Source: JAGIBJ01 sp047604965
GTDB taxonomy: Bacteria; Actinomycetota; Thermoleophilia; Solirubrobacterales; Solirubrobacteraceae
NCBI GenBank assembly: GCA_047604965.1
Contig: JASGGQ010000030.1
Span: forward strand, 1-22,353
Direction: 5' to 3'
DNA length: 22,353 bases
In this document: piece by piece, positions 15,074-22,353 of the stretch
Numbering within the stretch: the first letter of the stretch is position 1
Layout: each line of letters opens with the position of its first letter
The notes under the pieces: model-generated
Told to the model about the DNA's origin: nothing
Seen by the model: only the letters and a program-made list of their open reading frames with translations
Databases searched by the model: none
Translations under genes and position numbers: made by a program

Positions 15074-15441
15074 CAGTGATTTCCCTGGGTACCGTGCTGC
15101 GTGATCGCAAGCGGCGGATGAGTGTCTGACAAACGCAGCTCGCGGGCGAGTTCCACGCCGACCGCGACGCCGACGAACATCGCTACGCGCGTCTGCTCGG
15201 CGAGCAGCGTGGTGAGCTGCGCGCGGGTCGCCTGCGGGTCGCCGCCAGCCAGCGCGGCGTCGAGCGCCCGCGCATCGTCCTGCGGCCCCCAACCGCCACT
15301 ACCGAGCGCATCAAGCAAGATGCGCTGGAGCGCCGGTGCAGCCTGCGTCACGAGACGCTCAGCCCCATCGAATCGCCCCGGCTCCTGCAAGGCGGCCAGC
15401 GCTGCTTCGAGCTCTGTCTGCGTGACGTACTCGCGCGCCAT
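15073..15441 (-). CDS. conserved-looking 122-aa protein of unknown function
   Basis: The protein is mostly helical by composition (TELEAALAALQEPGRFDGAE; LTTLLAEQTRVAMFVGVAVGVELARELRL) and lacks a signal or clear membrane segment. It is the first gene of the hydrolase operon, coupled by TGATG overlap to the UPF0173 gene. A TATGAT hexamer ends 8 nt before the ATG, so the message is probably leaderless. I do not recognise a family. Confidence 0.75.
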   Translation of the reverse strand: MAREYVTQTELEAALAALQEPGRFDGAERLVTQAAPALQRILLDALGSGGWGPQDDARALDAALAGGDPQATRAQLTTLLAEQTRVAMFVGVAVGVELARELRLSDTHPPLAITQHGTQGNH

Positions 15442-15449
15442 TACGCTCG

Positions 15450-15455
15450 ATCATA
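15450..15455 (-). promoter_or_regulatory. -10 element of a leaderless minus-strand operon
   Basis: Read on the minus strand, TATGAT is followed by 8 nt and then the ATG at 15441. This spacing puts the transcript start at or within a few bases of the start codon. No ribosome binding site is seen, which agrees with a leaderless message. Confidence 0.55.
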
Positions 15456-15550
15456 GGCGGAAAGTGCGACCAGGCTCCCCGCTGCCCCGTTCCGGGGCCG
15501 TGGCCTCTTCACGCCCGACGATGCGGGGTGCGCTGGAACGCTCGCGCCCG

Positions 15551-15556
15551 TAAACT
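15551..15556 (+). promoter_or_regulatory. -10 element of the aldolase gene
   Basis: TAAACT matches TANNNT and lies about 45 nt before the GTG start. A transcript from here would carry a 35-40 nt leader with the GGAGGAA ribosome site at 15589-15595. The -35 region is weak. Confidence 0.45.
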
Positions 15557-15600
15557 CCGGCCCCATCGCCACCGGATTTAAAGCCAACGGAGGAACCCAG

Positions 15601-16674
15601 GTGCCCACTGCTGAATTGACGAGCTCCAAGATCGAGGAGTTGCTTGGCGCCGACGCCGCGTCGCTGCTGGGTCACACCTCTTCGACGATCCCTGCCGCGC
15701 AGCTCCATCTGCCCGGGCCGGATTTCGTCGATCGCGTGTACTCGATCACCGATCGCAACCCGCAGGTGCTGCGCAATCTCCAGGCGCTGTTCAGCCACGG
15801 CCGCCTCGCGAACACCGGGTACGTCTCAATTCTCCCGGTCGATCAAGGCATCGAGCACTCGGCCGCAGCGAGCTTCGCGCCGAACCCCGCCTATTTCGAT
15901 CCCGAAAATATCGTCAAGCTCGCGATCGAGGGCGGCGCGAATGCGGTCGCCTCGACGCTCGGCGTGCTCGGCTCGGTCTCGCGCAGGTACGCGCACAAGA
16001 TCCCCTTCATCGTGAAGGTCAACCACAACGAGTTTCTCTCGCTGCCGGAGACGTACGACCAGATCATCTTCTCGTCGGTCAAGCGCGCCAAGGAGCTTGG
16101 TGCGGCCGGCATCGGCGCAACGATCTACTTCGGCTCGCCGGAGTCCAACCGCCAGATCGTCGATGTCGCCAATCTCTTCGAGGAAGCGCACCGCGAGGGC
16201 CTCTTCACCGTGCTGTGGTGCTACCTGCGCAACTCGGACTTCAAGGCCGACGGCGTCGATTACCACACTGCCGCCGACCTCACCGGACAGGCCAACCATC
16301 TCGGCGTCACGATCGAGGCCGACATCATCAAGCAGAAGCTCCCTGAGCTCAACGGCGGCTACAACGCGATCAAGGTCGGCAAGACGCATCCGCTCGTGTA
16401 CAGCGAGCTGACGACCGACCACCCGATCGACCTGACCCGCTATCAGCTGGCGAACTGCTACATGGGCCGTGCCCCGCTCATCAACTCCGGCGGCGCTTCC
16501 TCCGGCGCTACCGATCTCGCCGAAGCGGTGACGACCGCCGTGATCAACAAGCGCGCGGGCGGTGCCGGTCTGATCTCCGGCCGCAAGGCGTTCCAGCGAC
16601 CACTCGCCGAGGGTGTCGCGCTGCTCAACGCGATCCAGGATGTCTACCTCTCGGACGCCATCACGATCGCGTAG
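15601..16674 (+). CDS. fbaB: class I fructose-bisphosphate aldolase (FbaB/DhnA type)
   Basis: The 357-aa enzyme interconverts fructose 1,6-bisphosphate with glyceraldehyde 3-phosphate and dihydroxyacetone phosphate in glycolysis and gluconeogenesis. Family blocks include ILPVDQGIEHS (77-87), FIVKVNHNEFLS (136-147) and YNAIKVGKTHP (254-264), where the Schiff-base lysine is expected in the KVGKT region. NSGGASSGATDL is the phosphate-binding part. The GTG start has GGAGGAA 5 nt upstream. Length is within the range for DhnA-type aldolases. It is monocistronic, ending with a hairpin terminator. Confidence 0.93.
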   Translation: MPTAELTSSKIEELLGADAASLLGHTSSTIPAAQLHLPGPDFVDRVYSITDRNPQVLRNLQALFSHGRLANTGYVSILPVDQGIEHSAAASFAPNPAYFDPENIVKLAIEGGANAVASTLGVLGSVSRRYAHKIPFIVKVNHNEFLSLPETYDQIIFSSVKRAKELGAAGIGATIYFGSPESNRQIVDVANLFEEAHREGLFTVLWCYLRNSDFKADGVDYHTAADLTGQANHLGVTIEADIIKQKLPELNGGYNAIKVGKTHPLVYSELTTDHPIDLTRYQLANCYMGRAPLINSGGASSGATDLAEAVTTAVINKRAGGAGLISGRKAFQRPLAEGVALLNAIQDVYLSDAITIA

Positions 16675-16720
16675 CGCGCACCCGCATCGAGGCCGGCGTG
16701 GCCTTGTGTGACGAGGTTCC

Positions 16721-16755
16721 GGTCGCAGCCCACGCTCTGCGCGTGCGCTGCGACC
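16721..16755 (+). terminator. hairpin terminator after the aldolase gene
   Basis: GGTCGCAGC (16721-16729) pairs with GCTGCGACC (16747-16755); after one C-C mismatch the inner arms CACGC and GCGTG also pair around a TCTGC loop. The stem begins 46 nt after the stop. There is no T-run, as is common in high-GC actinobacteria. Confidence 0.65.
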
Positions 16756-16856
16756 GCCCGCGTTTGCGGGGCATTCCGGAGGTCGACCACCTCGAACACA
16801 GCATAACCCTCAGGTTGACCATAAGACTTTTGCTTGGGTGGGGCGCCGCCGTTCGG

Positions 16857-16862
16857 TAGCCT
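16857..16862 (+). promoter_or_regulatory. -10 element of a leaderless gene
   Basis: TAGCCT is followed by exactly 8 nt and the GTG at 16871. A TTGGGT at 16834-16839 stands 17 nt upstream as a poor -35. The arrangement equals those at 17548 and 15450. Confidence 0.5.
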
Positions 16863-16870
16863 TCGCGACC

Positions 16871-17119
16871 GTGGCTGTTCGCATGGACCAAAGCCTCACC
16901 GATTTCGAGCAGGCCTTTGCCGACCAGGTGCAGGCACAACGGCAAGCGGCGATGCGCGCCCACCAGAAGGTCGCGCATCGCGCGAAGCAGCGTGAGCTGG
17001 ACGACGTGAACCGTCGCGGCACTCTGCGCTTCATCGGGCTCGTCGTCATGCTGGCGCTCACCGCAGTCGTCGTCACGATGGCGATGTTCAAGGTGCTGTA
17101 CTTGATCCTCGGGGGCTAA
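16871..17119 (+). CDS. small single-helix membrane protein
   Basis: From the GTG at 16871 the protein is 82 aa; an ATG at 16883 (MDQSLTDF) is the alternative. The first 55 residues are charged, helical and probably coiled coil (DFEQAFADQVQAQRQAA). They are followed by one transmembrane helix (GLVVMLALTAVVVTMAMF) near the C terminus. The leaderless -10 spacing favours GTG. I do not recognise the family. Confidence 0.68.
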   Translation: MAVRMDQSLTDFEQAFADQVQAQRQAAMRAHQKVAHRAKQRELDDVNRRGTLRFIGLVVMLALTAVVVTMAMFKVLYLILGG

Positions 17120-17186
17120 GCCTGGTTGCTCCCAGGGTTGGGCGCGGCGATGGCAGTGCGCCCACGCCCAGTCCAGCGCCGACGTA

Positions 17187-17426
17187 CTACCCGTTCGGCG
17201 CGTCGGCCACCGGCGCGTCGCCGGTCGCTGCGGCGTCAGTCCCAGAGGTCAGCGGTGCAGCGTCGGACGCCTGCATCTCGACGTAGACCTCTTTGCGATG
17301 CACCGAGGTTGTGCGTGGCGCCGTAATTCCAACGCGCACCTTCCCGCCACCGATCGCCACGATCTCGATCTCGATCTCATCGCCGATGACGATCGCTTCG
17401 CCGGGTTTGCGGGTGAGGACAAGCAT
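17187..17426 (-). CDS. csrA: carbon storage regulator CsrA
   Basis: CsrA is a small dimeric RNA-binding protein that controls translation, often of flagellar and carbon-storage genes. The protein starts MLVLTRKPGEAIVIGDEI and continues KVRVGITAPRTTSVHRKEVY, with the GxxxP-like and VHR residues of the RNA-binding face. The first 57 residues are the CsrA fold. The extra 22 are an Ala/Asp/Thr-rich tail unlike standard CsrA (about 61-65 aa). The canonical MLVL start at 17426 is used; no clear ribosome site precedes it. No flagellar or fliW gene is in the window. Confidence 0.92.
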   Translation of the reverse strand: MLVLTRKPGEAIVIGDEIEIEIVAIGGGKVRVGITAPRTTSVHRKEVYVEMQASDAAPLTSGTDAAATGDAPVADAPNG

Positions 17427-17547
17427 TGAGGGAAGCGGCGAGAAGCCCCGCCGGCCACCGATCCAAGCACGGCGGCGCATCCGGTGCAACCAACGCGAGC
17501 GTAGCTGACAGACCGGAGCCGCACGGTCGCGCCCCTGCACGCTGGGG

Positions 17548-17553
17548 TAACCT
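17548..17553 (+). promoter_or_regulatory. -10 element of a leaderless gene
   Basis: TAACCT is followed by 8 nt and the ATG at 17562. No ribosome binding site lies in between. No good -35 is seen. Confidence 0.55.
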
Positions 17554-17561
17554 GCGCGTCG

Positions 17562-18212
17562 ATGGCTAGACGATCATTGCGTCCGCAACTGAACCAAATC
17601 CGGACCTGGGTGCGCCAGGGACGGACGGATGCGTGGATCGCCCATCAGCTCGAAGCCACCGTGCAGCAGATCACGGCGTTCAAAGCCGAGAACGATCTGA
17701 CCGATGGCGACACCACTGACCAGCCGGCGGTAACGGTCGACGGCGACGTCGATCTCCGCGCTGAGGACGACGCGCGGATCGCTCAGGAGCTCGAAGCCGA
17801 AGCCGCCAGGCGGGCCGAGGAACAAGCGAAGGCCGAGGCTGAAGCCAAAGCCGCCGCCGCAGCCAAGGCTGCTGCGGGCGACGTGCAAGATGCCGCCGGT
17901 GACAACGACGACGACTCGGAGGCCGGCACGCGCCGGCGCCGGCGTGGCCGTCGTGGCGGTCGAGGCCGCCGCAGCTCCCAGACGACGTTCGAGGCGACCT
18001 TCGACCACGGCGAAGAGGGGTACGGCCTGTGGCTCGACCCCGCCGTGGCCGACAGCGCCGTGTACGCCGAGCATTGGGCCGGCCACCGGCCAGTCGAAGT
18101 GGTCTTCGAAGATGACCAGATCATCATCCGCCGAGCTGAACCGGGCACGCCGGCTGACGCGTCGCCACAGAGCGACGACGCCACCGGCAAAACATCCACG
18201 CAGGACGCGTAA
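17562..18212 (+). CDS. 216-aa protein with helix-turn-helix-like start, coiled coil and Arg/Gly basic patch
   Basis: Residues 1-47 (RPQLNQIRTWVRQGRTDAWIAHQLE onward in two helices) resemble a small helix-turn-helix. A charged Glu/Ala coiled coil follows (about 68-107), then a basic run of Arg and Gly (about 122-136) that could bind nucleic acid. A compact C-terminal part (YGLWLDPAVADSAVYAEHW and PVEVVFEDDQIIIRR) closes it. I do not recognise a named family. A role with RNA or DNA is suggested only by composition. Confidence 0.72.
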   Translation: MARRSLRPQLNQIRTWVRQGRTDAWIAHQLEATVQQITAFKAENDLTDGDTTDQPAVTVDGDVDLRAEDDARIAQELEAEAARRAEEQAKAEAEAKAAAAAKAAAGDVQDAAGDNDDDSEAGTRRRRRGRRGGRGRRSSQTTFEATFDHGEEGYGLWLDPAVADSAVYAEHWAGHRPVEVVFEDDQIIIRRAEPGTPADASPQSDDATGKTSTQDA

Positions 18213-18230
18213 CAATCACCGCCCGCCGAT

Positions 18231-18674
18231 GTGGGCGAAGCGCGCACGGAGCGCCGCCTCGCGCGGCGCTCCCGCTCGCGCCGCCACTGGGTGAGCGTTC
18301 CACGTGACGATCGACCCGCTAGCGTGCAGCCAATCGTGGTCGAAGACCATCGCCTTACCGAATGGCGCGAAGCTGAACGGCGCATCGAGCGCCAGGCACT
18401 ACCGCGGCGCCGCCTCCTCGACCGACTGACCGAGCTGCTGATCGCTGAGCTGCGGCGCCGCGTCGGGCAGCCGTTCGTGTTGCGCGAACTCGTCGACGAG
18501 TACGACCGCGGCACCTCCTGGGCCGTCGCGTTGCTCACCGTTGAGGCGCCGCGCGAACCGTGGGCGTGGGCGCCCGGGCTTGCGGTCGACGCAGCGTTTA
18601 GCCGCTACGCGCGGTTTGCACGCGATGTCGGCGGCGGACGGTGGCTCGGCACGGTGCGACGCGATATCGACTGA
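18231..18674 (+). CDS. protein of unknown function, start uncertain
   Basis: The longest frame starts at GTG 18231 (147 aa), but its first 30 residues are Arg-rich and look untranslated. GTG codons at 18324 and 18336 are in frame; TAGCGT at 18320-18325 lies 10 nt before 18336 and could drive a leaderless message (112 aa). The core has two amphipathic helices (EWREAERRIERQALPRRRL; LTELLIAELRRRVG) and a C-terminal WAWAPGLAVDAAFSRYARFA segment. It follows the previous gene by 18 nt. No family recognised. Confidence 0.6.
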   Translation: MGEARTERRLARRSRSRRHWVSVPRDDRPASVQPIVVEDHRLTEWREAERRIERQALPRRRLLDRLTELLIAELRRRVGQPFVLRELVDEYDRGTSWAVALLTVEAPREPWAWAPGLAVDAAFSRYARFARDVGGGRWLGTVRRDID

Positions 18675-18731
18675 GCCCAACATCCACCGAGCCGACGATC
18701 GATCGATCCGGGCTGAGCGGCGTGTCGCTGA

Positions 18732-18743
18732 CGGACCGGTCCG
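18732..18743. repeat. 12-bp perfect palindrome between convergent genes
   Basis: CGGACCGGTCCG is self-complementary and lies in the 114-nt gap between convergent genes ending at 18674 and 18789. It may be part of a bidirectional terminator; there is no loop long enough for a normal hairpin, so the function is uncertain. Confidence 0.3.
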
Positions 18744-18788
18744 CAGCTCCCGTGGCGCTGCTTGGCACGCCGGCCGGCCGCCCGCCGG

Positions 18789-19115
18789 TCATGGGCGTGG
18801 CAGGTCTTCGATGGCGTAGGAACGCTCGGTCGACTCAATCAGCCCCTGGCGGCGCGCCTGCTCTTCGAGGCCGCTGCCACGCGAGAGATCCGCGCTGCGG
18901 GTGTTCAGTACACGTTGCTCGCGCTGAAGCCGTTGCTTTTGCGCGGCGATCTCCGCAGCCCGCTCGCTGGTTTGCAGGTAACTGCGAGCCGGCGCGACCG
19001 CCAGCCAGGCACAGAGCAGCAGGCAGACGGCCAAGAAGAGGCGCGCGAGCTTGTCGGCGCGCAGCGTGACCTTGCGAGGTTCCGCGCCGTCGATCACGCT
19101 GGCCGGCCGTTCCAT
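18789..19115 (-). CDS. ftsB: FtsB/DivIC-type septum formation initiator
   Basis: The 108-aa bitopic protein has a basic cytoplasmic start, one membrane helix (LARLFLAVCLLLCAWLAVA, about 23-41) and a periplasmic/extracellular coiled coil (QTSERAAEIAAQKQRLQREQRVLN). This is the layout of FtsB/DivIC, which joins the divisome with FtsL and FtsQ. It lies downstream of eno on the same strand, the usual actinobacterial order. A hairpin (19135-19164) separates the two. Confidence 0.85.
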   Translation of the reverse strand: MERPASVIDGAEPRKVTLRADKLARLFLAVCLLLCAWLAVAPARSYLQTSERAAEIAAQKQRLQREQRVLNTRSADLSRGSGLEEQARRQGLIESTERSYAIEDLPRP

Positions 19116-19134
19116 GCAACCCCGTTCGACGGCT

Positions 19135-19164
19135 GTGGGCCGCCCCCTGCCGGGAGCGGCCCAC
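19135..19164 (-). terminator. hairpin between eno and ftsB
   Basis: GTGGGCCGC (19135-19143) and GCGGCCCAC (19156-19164) form a 9-bp perfect stem, with three more G-C pairs possible inside after a mismatch. It lies 93 nt past the eno stop and 20 nt before the ftsB start, and may end or attenuate eno transcription. No T-run follows. Confidence 0.5.
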
Positions 19165-19256
19165 GCAAGCGATGTTTCGACGAACGTCTCATCTGGGCAG
19201 CGGCACCATGCGCGGCACGCCAGGCGCCGACGACGCAGACCCGAACTCCGCTGCGA

Positions 19257-20527
<1,271 letters not shown>

Positions 20528-20531
<4 letters not shown>

Positions 20532-21250
20532 GCTGCTCCTTGGGTGGGTGGGTTCGCAGTGGCCCGCAGGCGGGCAGTGGTCGCGCGCAGCGCCAGCTCG
20601 GGATCGAGCCCGCGGCGCCGGGCGGCGTCCACCAAGACGTACAGATCATCCCCGAGCACGCGAAATGCTGCGGTGTCGTCCTCTGGGAGCGCTCGGCTTG
20701 TCGGCTGCAAGCCGAGCGGCACCAGCGGATCTTGACCGGCGTGCGCCACTCGGCGTTGGCTTTTGCGGGCTTGCAGCAGCGCCGGCAGTAGCTGCGGCAC
20801 TTCGCCAAAGAGGCCGCCTTTGCGGCCATCTTCGCCGCGCTTGATCTGCTCCCAGGTACTTCGTACTTCGCCTGCGGTCGTGGCCTGCGCTTCACCAAAG
20901 ACGTGCGGATGACGGCGGACCAGCTTCTGGAAGAGCAACGCGGCGACATGCTCCAGCGAAGAGACCCCACGCTCTTCGAGCAGCAGGGTGAGGAAGAAGA
21001 CCTGGAACAGGAGGTCGCCGAGCTCGTCAGCGAGGTGCGCATCTTCTCCGGCCATCGCCGCGTCGGCGACTTCGTACGCCTCGTCGATCGTATGCGGCAC
21101 GATCGAGCGCTCGTCCTGGTCGCGATCCCACGGGCAGCGTTCGCGCAGCTGCCGGACGAGCTGGTCGAGGGCGACGAGCGTTTCCGCAACGCCGCCCTCG
21201 GCCGGGAGCGGAGGTGGGACCGCCGGCCCCTCGCTCTCGCTCGTGGTCAT
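20528..21250 (-). CDS. mazG: MazG-family nucleoside triphosphate pyrophosphohydrolase
   Basis: The 240-aa enzyme hydrolyses (d)NTPs to monophosphates and pyrophosphate, cleaning abnormal nucleotides. CPWDRDQ (39-45) begins the MazG domain; metal ligands are in EAYE (57-60) and ELGD (76-79), giving the ExxE...ExxD pattern. The block EQIKRGEDGRKGG follows. After RKSQRRVAHAG the usual conserved C-terminal part is weaker than in typical MazG. It overlaps eno and lies 13 nt after the isomerase gene. Confidence 0.88.
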
Positions 21251-21263
21251 CGCGCGGCGTCGA

Positions 21264-22353
21264 TCAGCCGGCCGACGTCGTCACGCCGCTCTGCTGCTGA
21301 AGCTGGGCCGCCGGATCGGGAGTCGCCTTCGGGAACTGCGGGATGCCAGCGCCGGGAGGCGCCGGCAGCTTCGCCGGCGTCGTCGCAGTGGTGTCGACGC
21401 CGCCGCAAGCGACAAGGTCATCAAAGCCGCTGGCGCAGGTCGTGCGCGCCTGCCAACGGGCAGTGAACAGCGTCTTAAACTCGTCGATCGCGTCCTGCTG
21501 CTGTTGCTGCTGCACCTGCTGCTGGATCTGCGCCTTCATCTCGGAGAACTTCGGCTGCACCTCCGCCGTGATCTTCTGGACGCGCACGACGTACCAGCCG
21601 AGCGAGGTCTTCACCGGCTCCAGCAGCGTGCCGGACTTCGCCTTGAACACGGTGCCACCAAACTCAGCCGGCTGCGTCTCGGCGGTCGCGCCAAGCACGA
21701 CGCCGCCGTTGTCCTTCGTCGCGTCATCCTTGGAGTACTGCTTGGCCAGCGCCTTCCAGCTGCCGCCGGCCTTGAGCGCCTCGTACACCTTCTGCGCGGT
21801 CGCCTCGTCATTGACCTTGATCAACCGCAGGTCGCGCGTTTCTGGCTGCACGTACTGCGCCTTGTTCTTCTCGAAGTACCGCTTGATGTCAGCGTCGGTC
21901 GGCTCCTTGAGCCCTGCCTGGATCTGTTTGAGGATCTTCGCTTGGCCGAGCGTCTGGCTGGCGATCACGTTGAGTTCGACATCTTCCTGCGTCAGCCCAG
22001 ACTGCGCGAGGAACTTCTTATAGCCGGCCTCGTTGGTGAAGGTCTGCTTGATCAGCGATTTCAGTTCGCGCTGGATCTCGGCCTTGCGGAGCGGCAACCC
22101 GCGGCGGTCAAGCTCGGCCTTGATCCAGTTCAAGTTGATGAGCGTCTGCATCGCCTGGTTGCGAACGGTGTCGTATTGCTCCTTGCACTGCTTGCGCAGC
22201 GTCGCGTCGGAGGTCTTCTTGCGCTGGCTGCCTTCGGGAATCTCCTTGCGCTTCTCGGCGACGCACGCCGCGAACTGGTCGGGCTTGAGCGGCGTGACCT
22301 TCGAGACTTCCTTCTGCTGCGCCTGCGAGAGGCTGTAGTCGAAGAAGCGCTGG
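21264..22353 (-). CDS. SurA/PrsA-type peptidyl-prolyl isomerase, 5' end cut by the window
   Basis: The open frame continues past the window edge at 22353, so the N terminus and any signal peptide are missing; 362 residues are visible. A SurA-like helical chaperone part precedes a parvulin domain (VQPETRDLRLIKV, ALAKQYSKDDATKDNGGVVLG and SLGWYVVRVQKI). A Gln-rich helix (QIQQQVQQQQQQDAI) and a Pro/Gln-rich tail follow. Such proteins assist folding of exported proteins. An internal ATG at 22151 is not taken as the start because coding sequence runs straight through it. Confidence 0.88.
   Translation of the reverse strand, partial: QRFFDYSLSQAQQKEVSKVTPLKPDQFAACVAEKRKEIPEGSQRKKTSDATLRKQCKEQYDTVRNQAMQTLINLNWIKAELDRRGLPLRKAEIQRELKSLIKQTFTNEAGYKKFLAQSGLTQEDVELNVIASQTLGQAKILKQIQAGLKEPTDADIKRYFEKNKAQYVQPETRDLRLIKVNDEATAQKVYEALKAGGSWKALAKQYSKDDATKDNGGVVLGATAETQPAEFGGTVFKAKSGTLLEPVKTSLGWYVVRVQKITAEVQPKFSEMKAQIQQQVQQQQQQDAIDEFKTLFTARWQARTTCASGFDDLVACGGVDTTATTPAKLPAPPGAGIPQFPKATPDPAAQLQQQSGVTTSAG

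Noticed and set aside
21483..21520. CAG/CTG-rich short repeat in the isomerase gene
   Set aside because: It simply encodes the Gln-rich helix of the protein and is not a separate repeat element.

Overview
The window is a high-GC bacterial chromosome segment, read here as a deep-branching actinobacterium of the Thermoleophilia/Solirubrobacterales type. That assignment is an inference. It rests on codon use rich in GC at third positions, the ppi/mazG/eno/ftsB gene order, a csrA gene, TANNNT-type leaderless promoters and frequent GTG starts. No rRNA, tRNA or CRISPR array was seen.

Left edge (1-1240): an IS982-like insertion sequence with an intact DDE transposase on the minus strand, imperfect terminal inverted repeats, and a 17-nt tandem duplication just outside it.

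Centre (about 1300-12475, all plus strand): a ribosomal-peptide (RiPP) cluster of the daptide type. Five overlapping genes encode an RRE/PqqD-like recognition protein (MpaB-like), a SAM methyltransferase (MpaM-like), a class III PLP aminotransferase (MpaD-like), an iron-ADH-fold oxidoreductase (MpaC-like) and, unexpectedly, a stand-alone YcaO enzyme. Two short precursor genes follow (56 and 43 aa). Both share an APLESLEAPxFW-like leader and end in an invariant C-terminal Thr, the residue that daptide enzymes turn into a dimethylated propanediamine. A perfect 14-bp hairpin separates the precursors from a PqqD-M50 membrane protease (MpaP-like), a family 2 glycosyltransferase, an ABC ATPase and permease, a 61-aa two-helix membrane protein and a WsaF-like glycosyltransferase. 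The predicted flow is leader recognition, oxidative decarboxylation of the terminal Thr, transamination, N-dimethylation, possible backbone modification by YcaO, possible glycosylation, leader removal at the membrane and export. The YcaO plus two glycosyltransferases make this a candidate hybrid daptide family.

Junction (about 12400-13441): a gene fragment of unknown family on the minus strand and a decayed serine recombinase (early stop, frameshifts). With the IS on the other side, this suggests the cluster arrived as a mobile island.

Right part (13438-22353): ordinary chromosomal genes. These are a minus-strand operon (unknown 122-aa protein, UPF0173 hydrolase, Lrp/AsnC-type ligand domain, membrane protein), class I fructose-bisphosphate aldolase, a small membrane protein, csrA, two unknown proteins, and the minus-strand series peptidyl-prolyl isomerase (cut by the window), mazG, eno and ftsB.
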